Assembly: GCA_027031565.1 (NCBI GenBank)
Contig: JALVPX010000083.1
Coordinates: 1 to 12,513, forward strand
Direction: 5' to 3'
From: Deltaproteobacteria bacterium
GTDB lineage: Bacteria; Desulfobacterota; Dissulfuribacteria; Dissulfuribacterales; JALVPX01
Length of the DNA: 12,513 nucleotides
This document shows positions 1 to 6,588 of the stretch, piece after piece (within the stretch, counting starts at the first letter, position 1; each line of letters starts with the position of its first letter). The notes under the pieces were generated by a model. The model saw only the letters and a program-made list of their open reading frames with translations. It did no database searches and was not told the DNA's origin. The translations under genes and the position numbers were made by a program.

Positions 1-93
1 CCTCTCAAAGGGTGTGCCAGGCTCTATACCATGTTCAGGATCGCCTTCTTCTGGATCATATATGTATCCGCATGGGCACTCATATTTCTGCAT
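1..93 (-). CDS. Rubredoxin, N-terminal part (runs off the left edge)
   Basis: This is the first 31 codons of a rubredoxin, a small cytoplasmic one-iron electron carrier of anaerobes. The start ATG at 93-91 follows GAGGAG by 6 nt. The translation begins MQKYECPCGYIYDPEEGD and continues PEHGIEPGTPFER, which matches the rubredoxin N-terminal half: first metal knuckle, YIYDP, GDP and PGT. The second Cys knuckle (usually CPxCG) would lie outside the window. The first knuckle here reads C-P-C-G, one residue shorter than the classical CxxCG. The family assignment is secure from the surrounding motif. Its redox partner cannot be told, because the neighbour on the other side is not visible. Confidence 0.9.
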   Translation of the reverse strand, partial: MQKYECPCGYIYDPEEGDPEHGIEPGTPFER

Positions 94-124
94 AAACAGC
101 TCCTCATATAATAAGGAATTTACT

Positions 125-166
125 AGGCGGACCGGCCAGGCTTGTTCGATTGCCTGGAATTCGCCT
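125..166 (-). other. Stem-loop in the rubredoxin 5' leader
   Basis: CCAGGC (136-141) pairs with GCCTGG (152-157) around a 10-nt loop. Outside it, AGGCG (125-129) pairs with CGCCT (162-166). The structure lies in the divergent 282-bp gap between rubredoxin and the chemoreceptor gene. If the minus-strand -10 box at 205-210 is used, it would sit in the transcribed leader of rubredoxin. A regulatory role is only inferred. Confidence 0.35.
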
Positions 167-204
167 GTCCATTTCTTTCAAGATTCCTGAATTTATATAG
201 AAAA

Positions 205-233
205 ATTATACAGAAAAGGAGATTTGTAAAGAA
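205..233 (-). promoter_or_regulatory. Candidate rubredoxin promoter
   Basis: On the minus strand, positions 210-205 read TATAAT, a perfect -10 box. The hexamer at the right distance (17 nt) is TTCTTT (233-228), a weak -35. TTTACA (230-225) is a better hexamer but only 14 nt away. The surrounding 180-260 is very A/T-rich. It would give a leader of about 105 nt with the stem-loop at 125-166. Apart from these signals I see nothing else in the gap 94-375. No convincing promoter (sigma70, sigma28 or sigma54) was found for the plus-strand chemoreceptor. Confidence 0.35.
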
Positions 234-375
234 AAAAAGATTTATTCAGAATTTCAAATCCCCTTCCGATAAGCATGCGTAGATGGGCTCAGCGCTTTTA
301 AACCATACTATACGTCTGATGCCCAGCTTGGATTTATGACTTTATTCAACCATATATATCGTTCAGGAGGCGTAA

Positions 376-1968
376 ATGAAAGACAAATTTAATTCTGTAT
401 CTTTCGTGGTTGCATCTCTTGTGGCTGCACTCTTCTTGTTGAATATCGCAACGGTGGCCCTGACCGTATGGACACTGAATAAGCAGAAAAGCGATGGAAC
501 AGCCATAAACACGGCGGGGCGGCAAAGGATGCTGACACAGAAGATGACAAAAGAGTCCATGGAATGGCTCTACAAGCAGGAAAAGGCCGCCAGGGAGAAC
601 CTTGCTTCCACCATGAGCCTCTTTGACAGCAGCCTCCATGCCCTGATCAAAGGCGACCCTAAGCTTGGGCTCACTTCCCCCAAGGATGCAGAATTGACTG
701 ACAAATTGATCAAGCTCTCAAACATGTGGGAGCCCTTCAAAAAGAAGCTCGAGATCATCCTCACTGCCCACGGAAGCAGCAAGGCAGCCGAAGCCGCCAT
801 GAGCTACATACGCAGCAACAACATTCCTCTCCTCAAACAGGCCAACGAGGTGACCAAGCGCTTTGAAGAGATTTCCAAGTCCAAGAACAAGCGTCTTAAG
901 AACTTGGAATATGTCATGCTGGCCCTCGGCCTGACCCTGTTTACTGTTATAACCTTTGTAATGCGCCGCTTTGTAACCGTACCCCTCAGCGAGGTGGTGG
1001 AGGCGCTTTCACAGGCAGGCGAGGGCACTTATGCAAAAACCATGACAGTGAAAGGTTTGAAGGAGATCCGTGAGCTTGCTAGGGCCTTTAACTGCCTTGT
1101 TGCCAATACCGTTAACCGAACTGCCTTCTTCAGATCCATCCTGGAGACCATGGAATCTGCTGAAAAGAACCTCCATTCCGTTGAAAAGTCGGTGGTTCAG
1201 CAGGCAGACAACCTAAACCTAATGGCAGACGAAGTGGCCGAATCCGCAGCCCTTGCAACGGAAAGCCTTGATGCAGTTGCCGAGGCATCCAGGCAGATGG
1301 CTGAAGCCACCACTGAAATTGCACAAAGCGTGGCGCAAACTGCGGAGAAGACCAACACTGCCCAGGACCAGGCCCTGACAACCTCTGAAGTGATCAGCAG
1401 GCTCGGTGAAAGCTCAGACAAGATCGGAAATATCATACAGGTCATCAATAACATCGCCGAGCAGACGAATCTGCTTGCGCTGAATGCCACCATCGAAGCA
1501 GCCAGGGCAGGCGAGGCGGGCAAGGGATTTGCTGTTGTTGCCAACGAGGTCAAGGAACTGGCAAAACAGACCGCGGATGCCACCCACGAGATCACAGAGA
1601 TGATCCAGACCATTCAGACAGATACGAAAGAGGCGGTAGGTTCCGTGGAAAGCATCACCCAGATCGTCGGGGAGGTGAATGACCTGGCCAATACCATAGC
1701 CAGCGCTACCGAGGAACAGACTGCAACCGTCTCGGAGATAAGCACCAGCGTGGAACACGGGGCCCAGGGCGCAAGAGAAGTAAAGGAAAAGGCGCGGAAT
1801 GCTGCGGAAGAGAGCCAGACCCTTATTGAAATGGCCAACGGAATCACATCTGTCAAGGAGGAACTGGTCGGCATCAACGAAAAGACCGTTACGCTCATGA
1901 AGCGCACCCACATATCCCCTGAGCTTGAAGAAAACATCAAAAACGGCATGGATATAACCTGCAACTAG
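376..1968 (+). CDS. Methyl-accepting chemotaxis protein with PilJ/NarX-type N-terminal domain
   Basis: This 530-residue inner-membrane chemoreceptor has TM1 at about residues 9-31 and a periplasmic helical domain carrying GRQRMLTQKM (48-57), the signature of the type IV pili MCP (PilJ) / NarX-like sensor domain. TM2 spans about 178-196. A HAMP linker of about 50 residues follows, then a long coiled-coil signalling domain. Its tip, AEQTNLLALNATIEAARAGE (from about 361), is the CheA/CheW contact region. The start ATG is preceded by AGGAGG at 366-371, an ideal ribosome binding site. The tail ends in MDITCN, with no CheR-binding pentapeptide. It is a single gene closed by the terminator at 2021-2062, with no che genes nearby, so it probably feeds a chemosensory array or pilus-motility system encoded elsewhere. 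The ligand is unknown. Related domains sense nitrate/nitrite in NarX, but that cannot be transferred here. Confidence 0.93.
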   Translation: MKDKFNSVSFVVASLVAALFLLNIATVALTVWTLNKQKSDGTAINTAGRQRMLTQKMTKESMEWLYKQEKAARENLASTMSLFDSSLHALIKGDPKLGLTSPKDAELTDKLIKLSNMWEPFKKKLEIILTAHGSSKAAEAAMSYIRSNNIPLLKQANEVTKRFEEISKSKNKRLKNLEYVMLALGLTLFTVITFVMRRFVTVPLSEVVEALSQAGEGTYAKTMTVKGLKEIRELARAFNCLVANTVNRTAFFRSILETMESAEKNLHSVEKSVVQQADNLNLMADEVAESAALATESLDAVAEASRQMAEATTEIAQSVAQTAEKTNTAQDQALTTSEVISRLGESSDKIGNIIQVINNIAEQTNLLALNATIEAARAGEAGKGFAVVANEVKELAKQTADATHEITEMIQTIQTDTKEAVGSVESITQIVGEVNDLANTIASATEEQTATVSEISTSVEHGAQGAREVKEKARNAAEESQTLIEMANGITSVKEELVGINEKTVTLMKRTHISPELEENIKNGMDITCN

Positions 1969-2020
1969 CATATCGGGCCTTGCCAAAGACAGGCCGATCC
2001 CAAAACCTGAAATGACACGA

Positions 2021-2062
2021 GGACCATTTCCCCAGCATCAGGGGAAATGGTCCTTTTATTTT
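2021..2062 (+). terminator. Intrinsic terminator of the PilJ-type chemoreceptor gene
   Basis: A perfect 13-bp stem (GGACCATTTCCCC at 2021-2033 with its complement at 2041-2053) encloses a 7-nt loop and is followed by TTTTATTTTG. It lies 52 nt after the chemoreceptor stop and directly before the stop of the convergent SYLF gene. On the minus strand the bases after the stem are not T-rich, so it serves mainly the plus strand. Confidence 0.9.
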
Positions 2063-2063
2063 G

Positions 2064-2774
2064 TTATTTTGCCTGTTTTATGCGCGACAACATTCTTCTC
2101 AGCCCGTCCGCATGGCGGTTTGCCACGTTCCGCTTCACCAGTATGTCCACTGCCCTCACAGGCCGCCTGTAATATTGCTGATTCCACGAATCCCTGTACT
2201 TTATCACCGCGCCCTCAATGCTGACCCCTGCAAAGGCCCCCTTGGAACGGGCAAAGGCGAGTATGTCTGCTATCTGGGCCTTTGCCCCAGCACCAACAGG
2301 CCCGGCTGCAATACTGATATCCGCCCCAAGCTTTAAGGAAGTGGATAAAAACGAATCAATGCCCTTCTCGGTCATTATCATCAATATGATCTCGGAGGCC
2401 TCTCCACCGATCTGAAGACCGAAAGAAATGGAGCCCATGGTATAAAAGGCTGGATATGACCATCCCTTTTGCGGATCAAAGGCCAGGAGCACACCACTTC
2501 CGCCAGCGCCCCCGATCATGAATCCGCCTTTTATCAGCTGCGGTATTATAAACACGCCCTTGGCCTGGCCGACATGCTGCCTGAACCACTCCATTTGGGG
2601 ATCAGACATGAATGACTTCAGGACTATGGCAGATTTTTCAACCAGTTCCTCAGGCCTTGTATATCCAGCAGCGTTTGTAGAAACAGGCATGTACAAAAGG
2701 AGCGTAAAAACCAGGGCAGCAAAGAATCTGGAAACTCTTTTCCCTTTGCCAAAGGCGCGAGATGATATGTTCAT
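2064..2774 (-). CDS. SYLF/Ysc84-family (DUF500) secreted lipid-binding-like protein
   Basis: This 236-residue protein has an N-terminal signal peptide: KGKR basic end, hydrophobic FFAALVFTLLLYM, cleavage probably after STNA at about residue 34. One SYLF (Ysc84/DUF500) domain follows, recognised from GGFMIGGAGGSGVLLAFD, GWSYPAFYTMGSISFGLQIG, a TEKGIDSF segment and AGPVGAGAKAQ. The family binds phosphoinositides in eukaryotes. Bacterial members are exported proteins of unclear role, so function is unknown. I chose the ATG at 2774-2772 because GGAGG lies 10 nt upstream on the minus strand and a signal peptide starts there. The frame is open 52 codons further up to 2930, but that extension would bury the signal peptide. 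The gene stands alone between convergent (left) and divergent (right, mobB) neighbours. Confidence 0.85.
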   Translation of the reverse strand: MNISSRAFGKGKRVSRFFAALVFTLLLYMPVSTNAAGYTRPEELVEKSAIVLKSFMSDPQMEWFRQHVGQAKGVFIIPQLIKGGFMIGGAGGSGVLLAFDPQKGWSYPAFYTMGSISFGLQIGGEASEIILMIMTEKGIDSFLSTSLKLGADISIAAGPVGAGAKAQIADILAFARSKGAFAGVSIEGAVIKYRDSWNQQYYRRPVRAVDILVKRNVANRHADGLRRMLSRIKQAK

Positions 2775-3049
2775 TGCTATAGGACCTCCGTCGTCATTTT
2801 GCACAGTGTCTATACTAATTCTAATGGCAGGGAAGATCACTCTAAAAAAGCGGCCAGCCAGCAACTTTATGAACTGCCTTAAAACCATGGGAAATTTCAA
2901 ATACAATTTCCATTGACCTTCAGCAACCATGGCAACAGGAGAAAATTTTAAGTCTTTTCAGACTCCTTCATAATGTTGACCCGCACCACGCCCCGGACTA
3001 TCATGGCGCCCACCATGTTAAACCATTTGATAGGTTCAAAATAGAGACT

Positions 3050-3700
3050 ATGCCAGTCTGCTTCACATTTATAGGTTGGCACAACTGCGGCAAGACCACT
3101 GTTGCAGAAAAGGTGGTCAAGGCACTGGTAAAAGGGGGCTACAGTGTAGGTGTCATAAAATCCACCAAGCATACTTCCCTTGCCCCGAATCCTGAAGGAA
3201 GTGATTCCCGCCGGTTCAAGGCAGCTGGGGCCTCTTCAGTAGCCCTGGCGTGCCCTGACCAGCTCATTGTTTTTGACCGAAACAAGCGTTTCGGCCTTGA
3301 GTATCTGGCCTTTCAGCTATTTCCCGAGGCTGACATCGTGGTTGGAGAAGGTTTTAAAAATGACCCTGATGCATTCAAGATCGAGGTCGCTCGAAAGGAA
3401 ATTTCCACTGAACTCCTGGTTGACAGGGTGCCCAATGTTGTGGCGCTTGTTTCCGACTTTGGGGCTGGCAGGGAAAACTGGTTCCATATCGATGATATTG
3501 ATGAACTGGTGAAGTTCATCGAACGCACTTTTCTCGATGCCAGGGACCTTGAGCCAAGGGTGGAAATGTTCGGGGACCATGGCAAGGTTCGATTGAAGCA
3601 TTTCATAAGAAATGCCCTAAAGGGCGTGCTTTTTGGCTTTATAAGTTCCCTGAGAAACACACAGGGTATCAAGGCGCTGGAAATTCGTATAAAAAAATAA
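3050..3700 (+). CDS. mobB: MobB, molybdopterin-guanine dinucleotide biosynthesis adaptor
   Basis: MobB is a GTP-binding helper that assists MobA in attaching GMP to molybdopterin, giving the bis-MGD cofactor of DMSO-reductase-family enzymes such as formate dehydrogenase and nitrate reductase. The 216-residue protein opens with a P-loop, GWHNCGKTT (residues 9-17). It then has GVIKSTKH (about 34-41), SDSRRFKAAGA, and the Walker-B-like VVGEGFKN (97-104), in the order and spacing of MobB. Residues from about 163 to 216 form an extension beyond the usual MobB core. The start ATG at 3050 has only a weak ribosome binding site (ATAGAG). The frame is open upstream without another ATG or GTG, and the P-loop position fits this start. 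No other cofactor gene is adjacent. Confidence 0.9.
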   Translation: MPVCFTFIGWHNCGKTTVAEKVVKALVKGGYSVGVIKSTKHTSLAPNPEGSDSRRFKAAGASSVALACPDQLIVFDRNKRFGLEYLAFQLFPEADIVVGEGFKNDPDAFKIEVARKEISTELLVDRVPNVVALVSDFGAGRENWFHIDDIDELVKFIERTFLDARDLEPRVEMFGDHGKVRLKHFIRNALKGVLFGFISSLRNTQGIKALEIRIKK

Positions 3701-3734
3701 ACGGCCTATCCTTATCAGGGCTGTCGCAAAATAA

Positions 3735-3768
3735 AAGCCCCCTTGGCCCTTCTGGCCAAGGGGGGCTT
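3735..3768 (-). terminator. Intrinsic terminator of groEL
   Basis: Arms at 3735-3748 (AAGCCCCCTTGGCC) and 3754-3768 pair with one bulged G around the loop CTTCT. On the minus strand the stem is followed by TTTTATTTTG, a typical U-tract, so it terminates groEL transcription 26 nt after the stop codon. On the plus strand the bases after the stem are not T-rich, so it is probably a poor terminator for mobB. Confidence 0.88.
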
Positions 3769-3794
3769 GCACATTCCTGTTTGGATAATGGTCT

Positions 3795-5438
3795 TTAATA
3801 CATATCCATTCCGCCAGGCATGCCGCCGCCCATTCCTGGGGCTGCTGCCTTTTCCTCCTTCTTGGGAGCTTCAGCCACCATTGCCTCGGTGGTAAGCAGC
3901 AGGCCGGAAACACTGGCTGCATTCTGGAGCGCGGTCCTGCTGACCTTGGTTGGATCGATGATACCGCTTTCCATCAGGTCTTCATATTCGCCAGTTGCAG
4001 CGTTGAATCCTATATTTCCGCTTTCGCTTTTTACGCGCTCAACCACTATGGAACCCTCGAATCCAGCGTTGTTGGCTATCTGGCGCAGCGGGTCCTCAAG
4101 GGCACGCCTGATAATGTTGATGCCATGCTGTTCATCTTCGTCCTCAACCTTGAGGCCATCCAGCGCAGAGATACAGCGGATATATGCAGTGCCACCGCCG
4201 GCCACGATGCCCTCTTCAACTGCTGCCCTGGTTGCATTAAGGGCATCCTCTACCCTTGCCTTCTTTTCTTTCATCTCAGTCTCGGTGGCAGCTCCCACAT
4301 GGATAACGGCAACACCGCCGATGAGCTTGGCAAGTCTTTCCTGGAGTTTTTCCCTGTCATAATCGGAGGTCGTTTCCTCTATCTGGGCCCTTATCTGTTT
4401 TACGCGGCCCTCGATTGCCTCCTTGGAGCCGGCACCATCGATGATGGTGGTGGTATCCTTGTCAATCACCACCCTCTTTGCGCGCCCAAGGTCATTCAAG
4501 GAGATGTTCTCAAGTTTGATGCCGAGATCTTCAGCTACCATCTGACCGCCGGTAAGGATTGCTATATCCTCCATCATGGCCTTGCGCCTGTCGCCAAAGC
4601 CAGGGGCCTTGACTGCGCAAGCCTGCAAGGTTCCACGCAGTTTGTTGACGACCAGTGTTGCCAGTGCCTCGCCCTCAACGTCTTCTGCAATGATGAGAAG
4701 CGGCTTGCCCATCTTGGCGATCTGCTCCAAGAGGGGCAGCAGGTCTTTCATATTGCTTATCTTCTTCTCATGTATCAGGATGTATGGATCCTCAAGGGCA
4801 CACTCCATCTTTTCCGGGTCTGTAACAAAGTAGGGGGAAATGTAACCGCGGTCGAACTGCATACCTTCAACCACGTCGAGGGTGGTCTCCATGGACTTTG
4901 CCTCTTCCACGGTTATGACCCCTTCCTTTCCTACCTTGTCCATGGCCTCTGCTATGATGTTTCCAATTGCAGGATCATTGTTTGCGGAAATCGTACCAAC
5001 CTGGGCAATTTCTTTCTGATCCTTGGTGGGCTTGCTCAGCTCTTTCAGTTTGTCCACTACTGCGTCAACGGCCTTGTCGATACCCCTCTTGAGAGCCATG
5101 GGGTTGATGCCTGCAGCAACCAGCTTGGTACCTTCGGTGTAGATTCCCTGGGCAAGTATGGTGGCGGTGGTTGTCCCATCGCCTGCAACATCGCTGGTCT
5201 TGGAAGCAACTTCCTTGACCATTTGTGCACCCATGTTTTCAAATTTGTCTTCAAGTTCGATCTCCTTTGCCACGGTGACACCATCCTTGGTGATTACTGG
5301 AGAACCAAAGGACTTTTCGATGATCACGTTACGTCCCTTGGGTCCAAGAGTGACCTTAACGGCATTGGCCAAGGCGTTTACGCCGCGAAGCATGGACTCA
5401 CGCGCTTTGGCATCATATTTAATCTCTTTTGCAGCCAT
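3795..5438 (-). CDS. groEL: Chaperonin GroEL (Hsp60)
   Basis: This 547-residue cytosolic chaperonin forms the double seven-membered ring that, with GroES, folds client proteins with ATP. Length and sequence match the family from end to end. The ATPase residues are in place with E. coli numbering: D52, D87 in AGDGTTTAT (85-93) and D398 in VEDALNATR, followed by EEGIVAGGG. The C-terminus ends in the flexible Gly/Met tail GMGGGMPGGMDMY. The start ATG at 5438-5436 follows GGAGG by 9 nt on the minus strand. It is the second gene of the groES-groEL operon, 109 bp after groES, under the CIRCE-controlled promoter upstream of groES. Nothing in it looks degraded. Confidence 0.99.
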   Translation of the reverse strand: MAAKEIKYDAKARESMLRGVNALANAVKVTLGPKGRNVIIEKSFGSPVITKDGVTVAKEIELEDKFENMGAQMVKEVASKTSDVAGDGTTTATILAQGIYTEGTKLVAAGINPMALKRGIDKAVDAVVDKLKELSKPTKDQKEIAQVGTISANNDPAIGNIIAEAMDKVGKEGVITVEEAKSMETTLDVVEGMQFDRGYISPYFVTDPEKMECALEDPYILIHEKKISNMKDLLPLLEQIAKMGKPLLIIAEDVEGEALATLVVNKLRGTLQACAVKAPGFGDRRKAMMEDIAILTGGQMVAEDLGIKLENISLNDLGRAKRVVIDKDTTTIIDGAGSKEAIEGRVKQIRAQIEETTSDYDREKLQERLAKLIGGVAVIHVGAATETEMKEKKARVEDALNATRAAVEEGIVAGGGTAYIRCISALDGLKVEDEDEQHGINIIRRALEDPLRQIANNAGFEGSIVVERVKSESGNIGFNAATGEYEDLMESGIIDPTKVSRTALQNAASVSGLLLTTEAMVAEAPKKEEKAAAPGMGGGMPGGMDMY

Positions 5439-5466
5439 ATTTCTTTACCTCCGATTTAATCAGAAA

Positions 5467-5500
5467 TTTTTTTGTTTTTCTTTTTTTCTTTTTCTTTTTT
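5467..5500 (-). other. A-rich tract in the groES-groEL spacer
   Basis: The plus strand holds 34 nearly uninterrupted pyrimidines (T runs broken by single C or G). In the mRNA this is an A-rich stretch broken by single G or C, about 30-60 nt before the groEL start. It could act as an unstructured A/U-rich enhancer for ribosome binding, or as an mRNA processing site. Both are inferences from position and composition. Confidence 0.4.
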
Positions 5501-5547
5501 CAATTTCAAAAATGGGATTCAGTCAACTAGAGATGAGTCAAACAGGA

Positions 5548-5838
5548 TTACCCTTCAATTACTCCCAAGATATCGTCTTCTCTCATCATCAAAAATTCTT
5601 CGCCTTCAATCTTGATCTCTGTACCAGCATACTTACCGAACAGGACTTTGTCCCCAACCTTTACTTCAAGGGGTTTTACCTCTCCATTTTCCAGGATTTT
5701 GCCATTGCCGACAGCCACCACCTCGCCTTCGATAGGCTTTTCCTTGGCGGTGTCTGGAATGATGATTCCTCCTTTGGTCTTTTCTTCTTCCTCAAGCCTT
5801 TTGACAAGAACTCGATCGTGTAGCGGACGTATTTTCAT
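5548..5838 (-). CDS. groES: Co-chaperonin GroES (Hsp10)
   Basis: GroES is the heptameric lid of the GroEL chamber. The 96-residue product starts MKIRPLHDRVLVKR, has the mobile loop region EEEEKTKGGIIIPDTAKEK (about 16-34), which contacts GroEL, and ends in the conserved FLMMREDDILGVIE. The length is typical. I chose the ATG at 5838-5836 because AAGGAG lies 10 nt upstream. A GTG in frame three codons earlier (5847) would leave almost no gap to that ribosome binding site. It is the first gene of the operon with groEL. Confidence 0.98.
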   Translation of the reverse strand: MKIRPLHDRVLVKRLEEEEKTKGGIIIPDTAKEKPIEGEVVAVGNGKILENGEVKPLEVKVGDKVLFGKYAGTEIKIEGEEFLMMREDDILGVIEG

Positions 5839-5883
5839 AGCGTTCACTCTCCTTACTTTATTATTTTTTTTATTAAATAAATT

Positions 5884-5898
5884 AGGTGGCCACCCTAT
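5884..5898 (-). other. Small palindrome in the groES leader
   Basis: GGTGGCCACC (5885-5894) is a perfect 10-bp palindrome, extended with one bulge by TAGG/CCTA. It lies between the CIRCE operator and the groES ribosome binding site, in A/T-rich DNA. It may be a second protein-binding site or a short mRNA hairpin. The sequence does not decide. Confidence 0.3.
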
Positions 5899-5905
5899 TA
5901 AAATA

Positions 5906-5932
5906 TTAGCACTCCTCTTTGACGGGTGCTAA
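5906..5932 (-). promoter_or_regulatory. CIRCE operator (HrcA binding site) of groESL
   Basis: TTAGCACTC (5906-5914), a 9-nt spacer (5915-5923) and GGGTGCTAA (5924-5932) match the CIRCE consensus TTAGCACTC-N9-GAGTGCTAA, with one base different in the second arm. CIRCE is bound by the repressor HrcA, which loses activity on heat shock. Its place just downstream of, and touching, the -10 box fits repression of initiation. Confidence 0.95.
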
Positions 5933-5958
5933 TATAAACACGTTTTTCTTCAGTGCAA
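5931..5958 (-). promoter_or_regulatory. groES: Sigma70-type promoter of groESL
   Basis: On the minus strand, TTGCAC (5958-5953) and TATATT (5936-5931) are separated by 16 nt, a good vegetative promoter. The -10 box shares two bases with the CIRCE operator, so transcription would begin inside the operator and give a leader of about 85-90 nt. This supports groESL control by HrcA/CIRCE rather than by a sigma32 promoter. Confidence 0.75.
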
Positions 5959-6148
5959 CCCCTCTAATGAAAAAAATGTTTTTTCGGGCCTGTTTAATAT
6001 TTGTTCAAAAAAACCGGCAGGTAGGGCACTCATGCCACCTTGGCTACACCCCAAAACAAGAACCACTTATTTTTTGCAGTCAAAAACTTTTTCAAGGCAA
6101 ATGCCATTTATTTGTAGTAAAACGAGTGAAAATCTCGGTAATTTAATT

Positions 6149-6220
6149 AAAAACTCTTTTGAATACGCAGACATGGGGAGCGGCAGCTGGAAGTGGCTTC
6201 TAAGCCATTATTTTTTGTGA
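6149..6220 (+). repeat. Diverged direct repeat, copy 1
   Basis: This copy runs from AAAAACTCTTTTGAAT to CCATTATTTTTTGTGA and aligns with 6589-6658 over its whole length. Shared blocks are AAAAA, TTTTGAAT, CAG, TGGG, CCATT and GTGA at the same spacing within 2 nt. Both copies end in an in-frame TGA of a short open frame. Confidence 0.55.
6194..6216 (+). terminator. Weak terminator-like hairpin
   Basis: TGGCT (6194-6198) and AGCCA (6203-6207) pair around TCTA and are followed by TTATTTTTT. The stem is only 5-7 bp, and no gene is known to end here, so this may be chance within the A/T-rich island. Confidence 0.3.
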
Positions 6221-6229
6221 TTTCTTACA

Positions 6230-6489
6230 AGGTCTAGTGGTGTCTCCTTCAGAGTTTTCAGAGTTCTTTTCGTACGACCACTCCACATCTTAGTCCTATT
6301 CACTATTCACGCCGAAAACTCTTTAGGAGACCTCTGAAAAACCGCCTCTTTTGCCCAATAGCTGCGTTCTCGTCGCGAAAAAATGCTCACATACCCCAAG
6401 TATGCTGCGCTTTTTTCGCTCCTCAGGCCTTGCTCTTGAACAAGATAGTTGTTTTTCAGAGGTCTCTTCAGGAGCCACACACTAGACCT
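6230..6489. mobile_element. Outer palindromic (MITE-like) element, interrupted
   Basis: The left arm 6230-6259 starts AGGTCTAGTG and ends AGAGTTTTC. Its inverted partner is split: GAAAACTCTTTAGGAG at 6314-6329 and the end CCACACACTAGACCT at 6475-6489. Joining the two right-hand pieces gives a 31-nt arm that matches the left arm at 27 positions with one gap. Without the insert the element would be about 115 bp, with 30-bp inverted arms around a 54-bp centre. It has no coding capacity. No clear target duplication was seen outside its ends. Confidence 0.65.
6330..6463. mobile_element. Inner 134-bp inverted-repeat element (MITE-like) inserted in the outer one
   Basis: Perfect 13-bp terminal inverted repeats are ACCTCTGAAAAAC at 6330-6342 and GTTTTTCAGAGGT at 6451-6463. 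Directly outside, CTCTTTAGGAG (6319-6329) and CTCTTCAGGAG (6464-6474) form an 11-bp direct repeat with one difference, as expected of a duplicated target site. Because that repeat starts CTC and ends GAG, the inverted repeat also reads as 16 bp (6327-6342 and 6451-6466). Inside, GCGAAAAAA (6375-6383) pairs with TTTTTTCGC (6411-6419), and CATAC (6390-6394) with GTATG (6400-6404). No open frame. It must rely on a transposase from elsewhere, if it ever moved. Confidence 0.7.
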
Positions 6490-6588
6490 GATCTGGCCGT
6501 GCCTGCAAACACAACGATCTTTCTTTCAAAGAGATTTTTTTAACACAGTGCCGTCTATTTTTAATGAGAATCATAGGCTTTTCGAGGT

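Noticed and set aside
1414..1986. Minus-strand open frame of 190 codons opposite the PilJ-type chemoreceptor
   Set aside because: Shadow of the conserved signalling domain. No domain features.
2775..2930. N-terminal extension of the SYLF protein by 52 codons
   Set aside because: The internal ATG at 2774 has a GGAGG ribosome binding site and starts a signal peptide. The extension has neither.
2948..3172. Small minus-strand open frame overlapping the mobB start
   Set aside because: Overlaps the conserved MobB P-loop region antisense, no ribosome binding site, no recognisable motif.
4125..5459. Long plus-strand open frame (444 codons) opposite groEL
   Set aside because: It is the antisense reading of a fully conserved groEL. 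The translation shows no family features, has an unusually high Cys/His content and has no ribosome binding site.
5839..5847. GTG start for groES three codons upstream
   Set aside because: It lies almost on top of the AAGGAG ribosome binding site, while the ATG at 5838 has correct spacing and gives the canonical MKIRPLHDRV start.
5919..6220. Short plus-strand open frames (75 and 62 codons) upstream of groES
   Set aside because: They overlap the groES promoter/operator or repeats, have no good ribosome binding site, and are unlike any family I recognise. Kept only as part of the repeat finding.
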